DNA of 33,005 nucleotides from positions 1 through 33,005 of the forward strand of contig JAQZBD010000016.1 in assembly GCA_029239235.1 (NCBI GenBank), in the 5' to 3' direction. Below are positions 1 through 7,919 of the stretch, piece by piece. The notes under the pieces were generated by a model, which was not told the DNA's origin, did not search any database, and saw nothing but the letters and a program-made list of their open reading frames with translations. A program made the translations under genes and the position numbers. Numbering within the stretch: the stretch's first letter is position 1; every line of letters starts with the position of its first letter. Source of the stretch: Herbinix sp. GTDB lineage: Bacteria; Bacillota; Clostridia; Lachnospirales; Lachnospiraceae.

Positions 1-171
1 AAAATAGATATTAACTCATTAAAATTTACTATTAGCAAAGACCTGGCCTTTTGAAAAGCAAATATATAAGGTTAATAGTTTCGTAAACCATAGGTCTACG
101 GCTTTTAATATATGTTTATAGTTACAAGGCTAAGGCAGCACGCTCCTGCTTCAGCTTCGGACAAGAAATAT
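1..171. other. Non-coding left edge
   Basis: A+T-rich sequence downstream of the leftward HATPase gene. I see no convincing open frame, tRNA or clear terminator with a U-tract. If the leftward operon continues into further hydrogenase genes, they lie beyond the window. Confidence 0.4.
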
Positions 172-732
172 CTAGATATGATATCCTTCATCCGTTTCAT
201 TTTGATTTTTAGTTAGGTATTTCTTGATAAAAACTGTTACTTCCGGGGAATTTAATGGAACGTCGTCGCCTAGGATCTGTCTAAACTCCCTGGTATCAAG
301 AGTGAATTGATTCCCGTCAAATTCATATGTATAAAGGAAATCAATATGAGTATTCAAAGTAATGAGTGTATGAATCGTGCTGTTCATATCGCCTAAAGGC
401 ATTCGGTCAATATGGGACAGACCAAAGACAGCAGTGATTGTGGTTCCAACTCCGAGTGTAGAAGCGATCTGAAAGCTTCCGCCGGTGCTTAAGGCCGCCA
501 ACTTAAAAAATGGCACACCAAGCCCGATTCTTCTGGTTGTACGGGTGGTAAAAAACGGATCCTCTACCTGCTTTAACTGCTCCTGCGTCATGCCGCTCCC
601 GTTATCCGAGATGATTATCGTCAGCGCATCCTGATCTCTTCGTATTTGAACGGTAATCTCAATCAAAGCAGCGCCAGCCCGTATGGAATTATTCGCAATA
701 TCTAATACATTAAGAGAAATTTCCGTCATCAT
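172..732 (-). CDS. Stand-alone histidine-kinase-type ATPase (HATPase_c), hydrogenase-associated
   Basis: A 186-residue protein made almost entirely of a GHKL/HATPase_c ATP-binding fold. The N-box reads DIANNSIRAG near the N-terminus, the G1 box is DNGSGM, the G2-like glycine stretch is RRIGLGVP, and a GVGTTI motif closes the fold. There is no dimerisation/phospho-acceptor domain and no sensor or membrane segment, so it is not a complete sensor kinase. The last ~70 residues match nothing I recognise. It starts 1 bp after the stop of the NuoE-like gene, so the two are co-transcribed. Small ATPases of this kind are known beside NuoE-like subunits in clostridial [FeFe]-hydrogenase operons, where their role is unclear. 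It probably binds ATP and acts on a protein partner. Its ribosome site is weak, which fits translational coupling to the upstream gene. Confidence 0.85.
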   Translation of the reverse strand: MMTEISLNVLDIANNSIRAGAALIEITVQIRRDQDALTIIISDNGSGMTQEQLKQVEDPFFTTRTTRRIGLGVPFFKLAALSTGGSFQIASTLGVGTTITAVFGLSHIDRMPLGDMNSTIHTLITLNTHIDFLYTYEFDGNQFTLDTREFRQILGDDVPLNSPEVTVFIKKYLTKNQNETDEGYHI

Positions 733-733
733 A

Positions 734-1228
734 CTATTCGTATTTCTTTAAAATACCTTCTACATCGTCGACAGTTAACTTACCGTATACATCTTCATTA
801 ACGGTTAATACAGGTGCGAGCCCGCATGCTCCGATACAACGGCAGGATTCAAGTGAAAACTTACCGTCTGCGGTACAGCCGCCATCATCAACACCAAGTA
901 AATCCTTGAATTTGTTGAAAATGTCACCTGAACCTTTTACATAACAAGCGGTTCCAAGACAGACTGAAATGTTGAATTTGCCCTTAGGGTTAAGGGAGAA
1001 TTGTGAATAGAACGTTACAATGCCATAAATTTTTTCCAACGGTACATTTAACTCGTCGGAAATAATGGTCTGAACTTCGATTGGAAGATAGCCATAGATT
1101 CCTTGTGCCTTCTGCAATATCGGCATTAGAGCGCCTCTGTCATCCCTATATTCATTGATGACCTGTAAAAGGGCAGTTTCCTGCTCCCTTGTTCCTGCAA
1201 AAGGGACTGTACTATTTTGCATTCCCAT
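734..1228 (-). CDS. NuoE-like [2Fe-2S] thioredoxin-fold subunit (HndA/HydC type)
   Basis: A 164-residue protein of the 24-kDa NADH dehydrogenase (NuoE) family. After a helical N-terminal half (ALMPILQKAQGIYGYLP) comes the thioredoxin-like ferredoxin domain. Its [2Fe-2S] cysteines are visible in CLGTACYVKG and SCRCIGACGLAPV. In clostridia such proteins are small subunits of NAD(P)-linked or electron-bifurcating [FeFe]-hydrogenases, passing electrons between the flavin subunit and the catalytic subunit. I chose the ATG at 1228 because an AGGAGG-type site (1236-1242, complement strand) sits 7 nt upstream; a longer frame back to 1270 has no such site. A TATACT -10 element at 1275-1280 (complement) could drive it, though the -35 is poor. 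No NuoF-like or catalytic partner follows in the window; only the HATPase gene does. It may therefore serve the divergent HydS-like hydrogenase or an enzyme encoded elsewhere. Confidence 0.9.
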   Translation of the reverse strand: MGMQNSTVPFAGTREQETALLQVINEYRDDRGALMPILQKAQGIYGYLPIEVQTIISDELNVPLEKIYGIVTFYSQFSLNPKGKFNISVCLGTACYVKGSGDIFNKFKDLLGVDDGGCTADGKFSLESCRCIGACGLAPVLTVNEDVYGKLTVDDVEGILKKYE

Positions 1229-1610
1229 TATAAAACCTCCTTGAATAAAATTGTGTCGCCACACAAACATTGACAGTATACCACAAGTGTGTTAAAAAAT
1301 CTACAAAAATAATTAACAACAATCCGCAGATATATAAAAATACCTGTATGCAAGATGTATAAATTGATAAAAAAGATAGGGAAAACCTTGTAGGTTTCAA
1401 CAGTGGACAAGCTGATTAAATGATTGAATTTACGTATATTTTGATATATAATGATACCATTATACTACATGAATAAAGAACGTATTCCTGTAGTTGAGAT
1501 GCACGGCGCAAAGCAGCAATTTTATGAGAAGGTAAATATCAACTTCTGATAACTTATATTACAAGAATTAAGTACGTGCTAACTTATACTAGTTATAGAA
1601 AGGCGAGAAC
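1229..1610. other. Divergent intergenic region
   Basis: This 382-bp A+T-rich spacer separates the leftward NuoE/HATPase pair from the rightward signalling operon and must hold both promoters. A TATACT at 1275-1280 (complement) lies upstream of the NuoE-like gene. Another TATACT at 1585-1590 lies just before the PAS/GGDEF gene. Neither has a strong TTGACA partner. I found no supported gene here. Confidence 0.4.
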
Positions 1611-2918
1611 ATGGAAGCATTAAATGAGCAACAATTTATCCAATTATTACAATCGGTACCGGGAGGAGTTGCAAAGATTGCATTCGATGATATGCTGACT
1701 CTTGTTTATGCAACAGACAAGTTTTTCTCCATGATAAAGAAGGTGTCGGATAGGACGAGTATTAAATTACCAGCTTCCTTGCTCCGCTTAGTTTATTCCG
1801 CGGATGTGATCAATCTAACTCAGCAACTGGCTAAGGAGAAGCATCGTAAGGACAATATGATTAATTTCTATTTCCGGGTGCTACAACAGGATGGAAGCTT
1901 CCGTTGGTTAATGATTTCTGGAAGTAAGACAGATGAAACCTATCAAAGCGGTGCAAAAACTGTGCCGGTATACTGTTGTGCTGCAGTTGATATAACCAAC
2001 CTCATGCTTGATTATAAAAAGCTGGAGCAAACGAATGAGTATCATCGTGTTATTTCCGATCTTGCAAGAGAGTTGTTTTTTGAATATGAAATAGCCACAG
2101 ATAAACTGATGTTTTCCGAACAGTTTCGGGAAATCTTCGGGAAAGAGAATGTAATGACAGGCTTTCGTAAAAGGCTGGAACAGACAAAGATTATTCATGA
2201 GGAAGAATTACCGGCGGTAATATCTATCTTCAATAGTATGATGAACGGTAGAAAACAGGTGAGATTTGAGCTGAGATTGATTGGGAAGGACGGTATCCCA
2301 ACCTGGTATATCTGCTACGCATCTATTATATTTGATGATAACCGGAATCCCTATAAAGTTGTTGGTAAGGCATCTACAATGGCGATTAAATCAAATGAAT
2401 CCGAGCTTGTAACACATACTCCTAATATCGATATTGTTTCGAATGTCTGTACAAAGGATTCAGCTGAAATATTGATTAAAGAAGCGGCAGCAAATCAAAT
2501 GGAGAATTCCATGAGTGCATTAATGATGATAGATATCAGGAATTTTAAGGGCATTAACGAGGTTAGAAGTGCAATTGATGGGGAGAATATTATAACTTCT
2601 GTCGGAAGGGTGCTAAAAACTTCTTTTCGTACCAGTGACATTATAGGAAGGCTCAGCTTTAGTGAGTTTATCGTATATATTAAGAACGTTTCTTCGGATA
2701 AAATAGTATATGAAAAAGCGAACCAGCTTTGCAAAGCGATCGAAGATATCCACTCCTATGAGCATACGAAGAATAGTTTAGTTGCTAGTATAGGAGTCAC
2801 AATTCATCGAAGCTCAGCGGATCATAAAGTCCTAATGGCAAATGCAACAACAGCACTAGTGATGGCAAAGAAAGTCCCAACCAGTTCCTTTGAAATATTC
2901 AGCGGTTCTGTTTCTTAA
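1611..2918 (+). CDS. PAS-PAS-degenerate GGDEF signalling protein
   Basis: A soluble 435-residue protein. Residues ~1-130 and ~145-260 look like two PAS folds (endings such as GSFRWLMISGS and GIPTWYICYASI), and residues ~270-430 are a GGDEF domain. The active-site loop is ruined: where GGDEF should stand the sequence is SFSEF (residues 349-353), after IIGRL. The metal-site segment reads DIRNFKGINE. The inhibitory-site arginine and aspartate (R340-T-S-D343) are kept at the normal spacing. This is therefore unlikely to make c-di-GMP but could bind it, as other degenerate GGDEF receptors do; that is inference. There are no membrane segments, so the PAS domains would read a cytoplasmic cue such as redox or a ligand. 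It precedes the DRTGG/hydrogenase operon by ~40 bp and may be its first gene. The ATG follows an AAAGGCGAG ribosome site. Confidence 0.85.
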   Translation: MEALNEQQFIQLLQSVPGGVAKIAFDDMLTLVYATDKFFSMIKKVSDRTSIKLPASLLRLVYSADVINLTQQLAKEKHRKDNMINFYFRVLQQDGSFRWLMISGSKTDETYQSGAKTVPVYCCAAVDITNLMLDYKKLEQTNEYHRVISDLARELFFEYEIATDKLMFSEQFREIFGKENVMTGFRKRLEQTKIIHEEELPAVISIFNSMMNGRKQVRFELRLIGKDGIPTWYICYASIIFDDNRNPYKVVGKASTMAIKSNESELVTHTPNIDIVSNVCTKDSAEILIKEAAANQMENSMSALMMIDIRNFKGINEVRSAIDGENIITSVGRVLKTSFRTSDIIGRLSFSEFIVYIKNVSSDKIVYEKANQLCKAIEDIHSYEHTKNSLVASIGVTIHRSSADHKVLMANATTALVMAKKVPTSSFEIFSGSVS

Positions 2919-2957
2919 AGAGATAATTTTGAAATAACACCTAAAATGGAGGGTTTT

Positions 2958-3311
2958 ATGACAATAAAAGATATCAGGGATATATTAATGGCAGAGCTCG
3001 TTGTCGGCGAAGAATGGGGTGACCGAGAGGTGCACACTGCCTGCGGTTCGGATATGATGAGCGATGTATTAGCTTTTATGAAGGATCAGTCTGTGCTGCT
3101 CACTGGCTTATGTAATCTGCAAGTCATACGTACTTGTGAGATGATGGATATCATTTGTATTGTCTTTGTCAGAGGGAAACTGCCCGATGAGGCAATGATA
3201 GAAATGGCGAAGGAGAAAGAAATTGCAATCCTTACTTCAGGGCACAGGATGTTTTCTGCCTGTGGCATGCTTTATGAAAAAGGCTTGCGAGGAGGTCCTG
3301 ATTATAAATGA
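2958..3311 (+). CDS. DRTGG-domain protein (first copy)
   Basis: A 117-residue protein that is essentially one DRTGG-type domain, a small alpha/beta fold named for a motif that is not strictly kept here. Such domains occur in phosphotransacetylase and CBS-pyrophosphatase contexts. In clostridia, short stand-alone forms recur beside [FeFe]-hydrogenase and PHP genes; their function is unknown. Recognisable parts are VVGEEWGDREVHTACGSDMMSD near the N-terminus and EIAILTSGHRMFSACG near the C-terminus. I prefer the ATG at 2958, preceded by GGAGGG at 2948-2953, over the ATG at 2946, which overlaps that ribosome site. The stop overlaps the next start by 4 bp (ATGA), so it is translationally coupled to the RsbW-like ATPase. 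A second DRTGG protein lies downstream at 5362. Confidence 0.8.
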   Translation: MTIKDIRDILMAELVVGEEWGDREVHTACGSDMMSDVLAFMKDQSVLLTGLCNLQVIRTCEMMDIICIVFVRGKLPDEAMIEMAKEKEIAILTSGHRMFSACGMLYEKGLRGGPDYK

Positions 3312-3733
3312 ATAACGATATAATAGTAATGACCTATGAGGTTCCCGCAGACGATTTCACCAGAGCAGGAGAAGCTTCCAGCAGTGTTAAGGGCAAGCTC
3401 AAGAAGATGGGAGTGAATCCCGATATTGTCAGGAAGGTTGCCATAGCCATGTATGAGGGTGAAATTAATATGGTAATCCACGCTTTTGGCGGAACAATTG
3501 ATGTTATTGTGTCTCCGGAAGAGATTATGATGATACTGAAGGATCAAGGGCCAGGGATTGAGGATATTGAGCTGGCTATGCAGGCTGGATATTCGACAGC
3601 TCCGGATAATATACGTTCCCTGGGATTTGGAGCCGGTATGGGCCTGCCCAATATGAAAAGGTATACGGATGATATGAAAATAGAGAGTATCCTAGGTGTA
3701 GGAACCACAGTGACAATGAGGGTAAGCATGTAG
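3308..3733 (+). CDS. RsbW-like anti-sigma-type ATP-binding protein
   Basis: A 141-residue HATPase_c protein of the anti-sigma serine kinase family (RsbW/SpoIIAB-like). It has the N-box with EGEINMVIHA, the G1 box DQGPGI, a G2 box GFGAGMGLPNMK and a closing GVGTTVTM. Family members phosphorylate an STAS anti-anti-sigma partner or act as stand-alone ATP switches; no STAS or sigma gene is adjacent here. It overlaps the upstream DRTGG gene by 4 bp. Its TAG stop abuts a perfect inverted repeat that begins on the last base of the stop codon. The neighbours suggest it relays a signal from the HydS-like hydrogenase, but the target cannot be read from this sequence. Confidence 0.85.
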   Translation: MNNDIIVMTYEVPADDFTRAGEASSSVKGKLKKMGVNPDIVRKVAIAMYEGEINMVIHAFGGTIDVIVSPEEIMMILKDQGPGIEDIELAMQAGYSTAPDNIRSLGFGAGMGLPNMKRYTDDMKIESILGVGTTVTMRVSM

Positions 3734-3817
3734 GTGACAAGGGGTGACGAGGGGACGGGGTTGGTGTCACACCGGACCTGTGACACCAACCCCGTCCCCT
3801 CGTCACCCCTTGTCACC
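3733..3817. repeat. Perfect 39-bp inverted repeat with 7-nt loop
   Basis: The arms at 3733-3771 and 3779-3817 are perfect reverse complements of each other; the loop is CCGGACC. The arm is far more G+C-rich than its surroundings. It carries an internal near-duplication (GGTGACAAGG then GGTGACGAGG) followed by GGACGGGG. The element lies between the stop of the ATPase gene and the hydrogenase start. In RNA it would fold as a very stable hairpin with no U-tract after it. It resembles REP/BIME or MITE-like palindromes spread by REP-associated (Y1) transposases. It opens a spurious in-frame N-terminal extension to the hydrogenase gene. Confidence 0.9.
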
Positions 3818-3835
3818 AGAAAGGCATGGTTTTAT

Positions 3836-5128
3836 ATGGGTAAATTTTTTACATCAGTTCGGTTAAAAGAAGACCTATGTATGGGATGTATCAATTGCAT
3901 CAAACGATGCCCGACACAGGCCATCCGGGTTAGGAATGGGAAAGCTGCAATAACAAAAGAATTTTGTATTGATTGTGGGGAATGCATCCGTATTTGTCCT
4001 CATCATGCCAAAGAAGCTACTTATGACTCGCCTGAAATTATGAAACTATTTGAATATACGGTAGCATTACCAGCCCCATCTTTATATGGACAATTTAATC
4101 ATTTGGATGATGTTAATATCGTTCTGACAGCACTTAAGAAAATGGGGTTTGATGATGTTTATGAGGTGAGCGGCGCAGCAGAGCTGGTGTCTGAGCTATC
4201 AAGGGATTATTTATCGGAACATAAGGAGAAGTGGCCTATCATAAGCACTGCATGTCCTTCTGTTGTGAGGTTGATACAGGTTCGTTTCCCCAGTCTGATT
4301 GAGCATCTCCTCCCAATCTGTGCACCGGTGGATTTAGCAGCTAAAATGGCTAGGGAAAAGGCTATGAAGAAAACAGGTCTTCCCAAAGAGAAGATAGGAA
4401 TTATCTTTATATCACCATGTCCTGCCAAGATGACAGCGGTGAAATCACCAATCGGTATTGATCATAGTGAAATCGATGGTGTATTGGCAATTAAGGAAGT
4501 CTACCCCATCTTGCTGCCCTATATGAAGCAAAGCATTGATGATGTGGAAGAGCTAAGTATCTCCGGGCGAATTGGCATTGGTTGGGGAAGCACCGGCGGA
4601 GAAGCCGGAAGCCTGTTATCGGATAATTATCTGGCAGCAGATGGAATTGAGAATGTCATTAAGATACTGGAGGATCTGGAGGATCAGAAATTTGATGAGC
4701 TGGAATTCATTGAGCTGAACGCCTGTGCAGGAGGCTGTGTCGGAGGAGTTTTAACGGTAGAGAATCCGTACCTGGCTAAAGTCAAGCTGAAAAGACTGCG
4801 TAAGTATCTTCCTGTAGCCTGTAATCATTTGGCAGGTGATAGCTGTGAGGAGGCTTTCTGGACAGATGAGGTAAAATACGAACCGGTATTTAAACTAGGC
4901 AATGACATGAAAGAGAGCATTGCAAATATGTCAAGGGTGGAGGAGCTGTGCAATTTATTTCCGAAGCTGGATTGCGGCTCCTGTGGAGCACCAACCTGCA
5001 AGGCATTAGCAGAGGATATTGTACGAGGGGTTGCGAAGGAACAGGAGTGTATCCATATACTTCGTGATTATATCCACAAGCTGACCGACGAATTGATAAA
5101 ATTAGATACAAAGAATGAGAACCTATAA
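3836..5128 (+). CDS. HydS-like putative sensory [FeFe]-hydrogenase
   Basis: A 430-residue iron-sulfur protein. Residues 15-54 are two 4Fe-4S ferredoxin motifs (C15, C18, C21, C25; C44, C47, C50, C54). Residues ~75-330 are the H-cluster domain: L1 is STAC140PS, L2 is SPC195PAK and L3 is NAC297AGGC301VGG. All four [4Fe-4S]H ligand cysteines are kept. The proton-relay cysteine of catalytic enzymes (the first C of TSCCP) is alanine 139. The C-terminus has another cluster motif (C380, C383, C388, C405). No PAS or kinase domain is attached. These traits match the slow, putatively sensory group C/D enzymes, with the lack of PAS favouring group D. I start at ATG 3836; the longer frame runs back through the palindrome. 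An AGAAAGG ribosome-like stretch lies ~11 nt upstream. Confidence 0.88.
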   Translation: MGKFFTSVRLKEDLCMGCINCIKRCPTQAIRVRNGKAAITKEFCIDCGECIRICPHHAKEATYDSPEIMKLFEYTVALPAPSLYGQFNHLDDVNIVLTALKKMGFDDVYEVSGAAELVSELSRDYLSEHKEKWPIISTACPSVVRLIQVRFPSLIEHLLPICAPVDLAAKMAREKAMKKTGLPKEKIGIIFISPCPAKMTAVKSPIGIDHSEIDGVLAIKEVYPILLPYMKQSIDDVEELSISGRIGIGWGSTGGEAGSLLSDNYLAADGIENVIKILEDLEDQKFDELEFIELNACAGGCVGGVLTVENPYLAKVKLKRLRKYLPVACNHLAGDSCEEAFWTDEVKYEPVFKLGNDMKESIANMSRVEELCNLFPKLDCGSCGAPTCKALAEDIVRGVAKEQECIHILRDYIHKLTDELIKLDTKNENL

Positions 5129-5361
5129 TTGGAGATATATGAGAAACTAAGATATAAAAAACTAATGTAAGTGAAGTCGATATAGTAAGAAACTAATATT
5201 TGAGAAGTCAATATATGAGAAGCTATTATGAAATAAGCAGGTGCATTTAAAGCAGATACATCTAAAGCAGGTACATAGTTAAAATGGAATGAACACAAAG
5301 TATATTAGTACATCTTCCTTTGCTATATAGCAATAGATACACTGAGGTACATGGAGGTAAT
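5129..5361. repeat. Spacer with short degenerate tandem repeats
   Basis: The spacer between the hydrogenase and the second DRTGG gene holds two repeat sets. Three near-identical 15-bp units (consensus AAAGCAGRTACATNT) stand at 5234-5248, 5249-5263 and 5264-5278. Before them, ~5133-5230 carries looser ~27-bp repeats built on GAAGTCRATATA and GAGAAACTAA. There is no open frame of note and no clear terminator. A fresh promoter for the last two genes may lie here, but I could not identify one. Confidence 0.6.
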
Positions 5362-5697
5362 ATGAAGGTTAGTGAGCTCATTAAGAAATGTAGTTTTAAT
5401 GTACTGAATGAGGGGGAAGGTTCTGACAGGGAGATTTTGGCCCCTTATTGTTGTGACCTATTAAGCATTGCCATGGGAAGAATGCCTGCGGATTCTGCCT
5501 GGGTGACAGTCATGGGTAACATTAATACCCTTGCGGTTGCAACCTTAGCGGACGCTTCCTGCATTATTCTTGCAGAAGGAAGTAAGCTGGATGAGCCTGC
5601 TTTACAAAAAGCAAAAGAGCAGGGAATTACAGTACTTGCAACAGAACTTCCTATCTTTGATGCAGCGCTCATGATTTACCAGGAGCAGCATGCTTAA
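5362..5697 (+). CDS. DRTGG-domain protein (second copy)
   Basis: A 111-residue stand-alone DRTGG-type protein, related in layout to the one at 2958. It shows MKVSELIKKC at the start, GEGSDREI (equivalent to EEWGDREV in the first copy), a central hydrophobic strand region and EQGITVLATELPIFDAA near the end. Two copies flanking a hydrogenase suggest a dimeric or heteromeric partner for the Fe-S signalling protein, but the ligand is unknown. I start at ATG 5362, which has GGAGG four bases upstream; the frame extends further up without a good ribosome site. Its stop overlaps the PHP gene by 8 bp, so the two are translationally coupled. Confidence 0.8.
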   Translation: MKVSELIKKCSFNVLNEGEGSDREILAPYCCDLLSIAMGRMPADSAWVTVMGNINTLAVATLADASCIILAEGSKLDEPALQKAKEQGITVLATELPIFDAALMIYQEQHA

Positions 5698-6427
5698 GCT
5701 CTCCTATGATCTTCATATCCACTCCTGCCTGTCTCCCTGTGGTGATGAGGATATGACACCGGCAAATATCGTTGCCATGTCTGCGCTTAAGGGTCTTAAT
5801 GTCATCGCTGTTACGGATCATAATTCCTGCAGGAATTGTCCTGCGGTTATGAAATGGGCGAAAGAATATGATATAATAGCAATACCGGGGATGGAGCTAT
5901 GTACGATGGAAGAGGTACATGTTCTGTGCCTGTTTGAAGAGTTATCAGATGCCCTCCGATTTGATGAATATGTATATGCAAAGCTGATGAGGTACCCGAA
6001 TGATGAACGAGCCTTTGGAAAGCAGGAGATTTATGATGAAGAGGATCAGTTACTCGGGGTAGAACCTTACCTGCTAATTAATGCAACGAACATTTCCTTT
6101 GACGAGCTTGGTATGTTGATGGAGAAATTCAATGGGGTGTATATTCCGGCTCATATGGACAAGAATTCTAATAGCTTAATTTCTAATCTTGGATTTATCC
6201 CTCCGAATGCAGACTTTCTGGCTGCTGAGCTGGCTAAGCTCACCAATCTGGAGAGAATAAGTCAGGGGAATCCGCATTTGAAGCGGTGTAATATTATTAC
6301 CAATTCGGATGCACATACCTTAGAAAATATTAATGAGGCAGTAAATTTTATGGAATGCAAAAGCAGGGATAAGAAAGATATTTTAACTGCTTTAGTAACA
6401 AGGGGAAAGAGCTTCGGCTATCCTTGA
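5690..6427 (+). CDS. PHP-domain phosphoesterase
   Basis: A 245-residue protein of the polymerase-and-histidinol-phosphatase (PHP) superfamily. The metal ligands are visible in order: DLHIHS (H9, H11), TDHN (D43, H44), PGMEL, EEVHVL, PAHMD and NSDAH near the C-terminus. All expected positions for a two- or three-metal centre are present, so it should be an active phosphoesterase, perhaps on nucleotides or a small signalling phosphate. It is cytosolic and overlaps the preceding DRTGG gene by 8 bp. PHP proteins recur beside DRTGG and HydS-like genes in clostridia, which suggests they hydrolyse or sense a product of the same pathway; the substrate is not known. Its stop codon overlaps the -35 element of the asnS promoter. 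Confidence 0.88.
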   Translation: MLKLSYDLHIHSCLSPCGDEDMTPANIVAMSALKGLNVIAVTDHNSCRNCPAVMKWAKEYDIIAIPGMELCTMEEVHVLCLFEELSDALRFDEYVYAKLMRYPNDERAFGKQEIYDEEDQLLGVEPYLLINATNISFDELGMLMEKFNGVYIPAHMDKNSNSLISNLGFIPPNADFLAAELAKLTNLERISQGNPHLKRCNIITNSDAHTLENINEAVNFMECKSRDKKDILTALVTRGKSFGYP

Positions 6428-6451
6428 AATATCTTAAACTTGTGCTATACT
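6424..6451 (+). promoter_or_regulatory. asnS promoter
   Basis: TTGAAA at 6424-6429, a 16-bp spacer and TATACT at 6446-6451 form a near-consensus vegetative promoter ~45 bp ahead of the asnS start. The -35 overlaps the TGA stop of the PHP gene, so asnS is transcribed on its own. Confidence 0.75.
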
Positions 6452-6494
6452 AGATAAGAATACTTTAATCGTACGAACAAAGGAGTATATAATT

Positions 6495-7886
6495 ATGGAT
6501 TTAATCGATATCAGAGAATTGTATCGCAACAAAGAACAATATATTGGCAAGCAAGTTTCCGTCGGAGGCTGGATAAGAAGTGTCAGAGATTCTAAAACCT
6601 TTGGTTTTATAGTATTAAATGACGGAACCTATTTTGAACCGCTTCAGGTGGTATATCATGATACGCTGGAGAATTTCACAGCGATCTCTAAATTAAATGT
6701 AGGCTCTGCTGTTATAGTTAAGGGTATGCTGGTAGCAACACCTGGGGCAAAGCAACTATTTGAGATTCAGGCGGAGGAGATTGAAATTGAAGGCGCATCC
6801 ACCGCAGATTATCCTTTGCAGAAAAAGAGACACACCTTAGAATATCTTAGAACCATGACCCATTTGAGAGCCAGGACAAATACCTTCCAAGCCGTATTTC
6901 GTGTGCGCTCCATGATCGCATATGCGATTCACCAGTATTTTCAGGATAGAGATTTTGTATATGTTCACACTCCAATCATTACCGGAAGTGACTGCGAGGG
7001 AGCGGGTGAAATGTTCCGCGTAACCACTCTGGATATCGATAATATCCCAAGAACAGAGGACGGACAGATTGACTATACTCAGGACTTCTTTGGAAAAGAG
7101 ACAAACTTAACGGTAAGCGGACAGTTAAATGGTGAGACCTATGCTATGGCTTTTAAGAATATCTATACCTTTGGCCCAACCTTCCGAGCTGAGAATTCTA
7201 ATACTACAAGGCATGCAGCTGAGTTTTGGATGATTGAGCCGGAGATTGCTTTCGCGGATTTGAAGGATGATATGGCAATGGCAGAGGGAATGCTCAAATA
7301 TGTAATTCGTTATGTACTGGAGCATGCACCGGAGGAGATGAATTTCTTTAATCAGTTCATTGATCAGGGCTTACTGGAGCGTTTGAATAATGTAGCTGAC
7401 TCCGAATTTGGACATGTTACCTATACAGAAGCGATTGATATCTTAACAAAGAATAACGATAATTTTGATTATAAAGTAACCTGGGGATGTGATCTTCAGA
7501 CAGAGCATGAGCGTTATCTGACAGAGCAGGTATTTAAAAAGCCCGTATTCGTTACCGATTATCCGAAGGAAATCAAAGCTTTCTACATGAAGATGAATGA
7601 GGATAATAAGACCGTTGCGGCAATGGATCTCTTGGTTCCGGGCATTGGTGAAATCATTGGTGGAAGTCAGAGAGAGGATGATTACGAGAAGCTTGTAGAG
7701 AGAATGGACGAGCTGGGTCTTAAGAAAGAGGATTATGAGTTTTATCTTGATCTTAGAAAATACGGTACTGCCAGACATGCAGGCTTTGGTCTTGGCTTTG
7801 AACGCTGCGTAATGTACCTTACCGGAATGGGTAATATCAGGGATGTTGTTCCTTTCCCTAGAACGGTAAGTAATTGTGATTTATAA
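6495..7886 (+). CDS. asnS: Asparaginyl-tRNA synthetase
   Basis: A 463-residue class IIb aminoacyl-tRNA synthetase, full length for the family. It attaches asparagine to tRNA-Asn in the cytosol using ATP. Residues ~1-110 form the OB-fold anticodon-binding domain ([22 protein letters not shown]). Motif 2 appears as [20 protein letters not shown] and motif 3 as [15 protein letters not shown]. The AEFWMIEPE stretch is typical of AsnRS rather than AspRS, as is the ending DVVPFPR. The ATG at 6495 has an AAGGAG site at ~6480, and the gene has its own promoter overlapping the end of the PHP gene. A long stem-loop follows at 7920-7990. Confidence 0.97.
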   Translation: MDLIDIRELYRNKEQYIGKQVSVGGWIRSVRDSKTFGFIVLNDGTYFEPLQVVYHDTLENFTAISKLNVGSAVIVKGMLVATPGAKQLFEIQAEEIEIEGASTADYPLQKKRHTLEYLRTMTHLRARTNTFQAVFRVRSMIAYAIHQYFQDRDFVYVHTPIITGSDCEGAGEMFRVTTLDIDNIPRTEDGQIDYTQDFFGKETNLTVSGQLNGETYAMAFKNIYTFGPTFRAENSNTTRHAAEFWMIEPEIAFADLKDDMAMAEGMLKYVIRYVLEHAPEEMNFFNQFIDQGLLERLNNVADSEFGHVTYTEAIDILTKNNDNFDYKVTWGCDLQTEHERYLTEQVFKKPVFVTDYPKEIKAFYMKMNEDNKTVAAMDLLVPGIGEIIGGSQREDDYEKLVERMDELGLKKEDYEFYLDLRKYGTARHAGFGLGFERCVMYLTGMGNIRDVVPFPRTVSNCDL

Positions 7887-7919
7887 AAGATAAAAGCGGT
7901 CATACTGATTATATATAAT

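Noticed and set aside
1297-1325. Rex-type operator (TTGTTAA half-site) upstream of the NuoE-like gene
   Set aside because: Only one half-site is present; the mirror half TTAACAA is missing at the needed spacing.
3544-3816. Leftward open frames over the palindrome
   Set aside because: They are antisense to the ATPase gene and exist only because the repeat is open in several frames.
3734-3835. N-terminal extension of the hydrogenase through the palindrome
   Set aside because: It is an open frame created by the inverted repeat, has no ribosome site and matches nothing; the ferredoxin domain starts right after ATG 3836.
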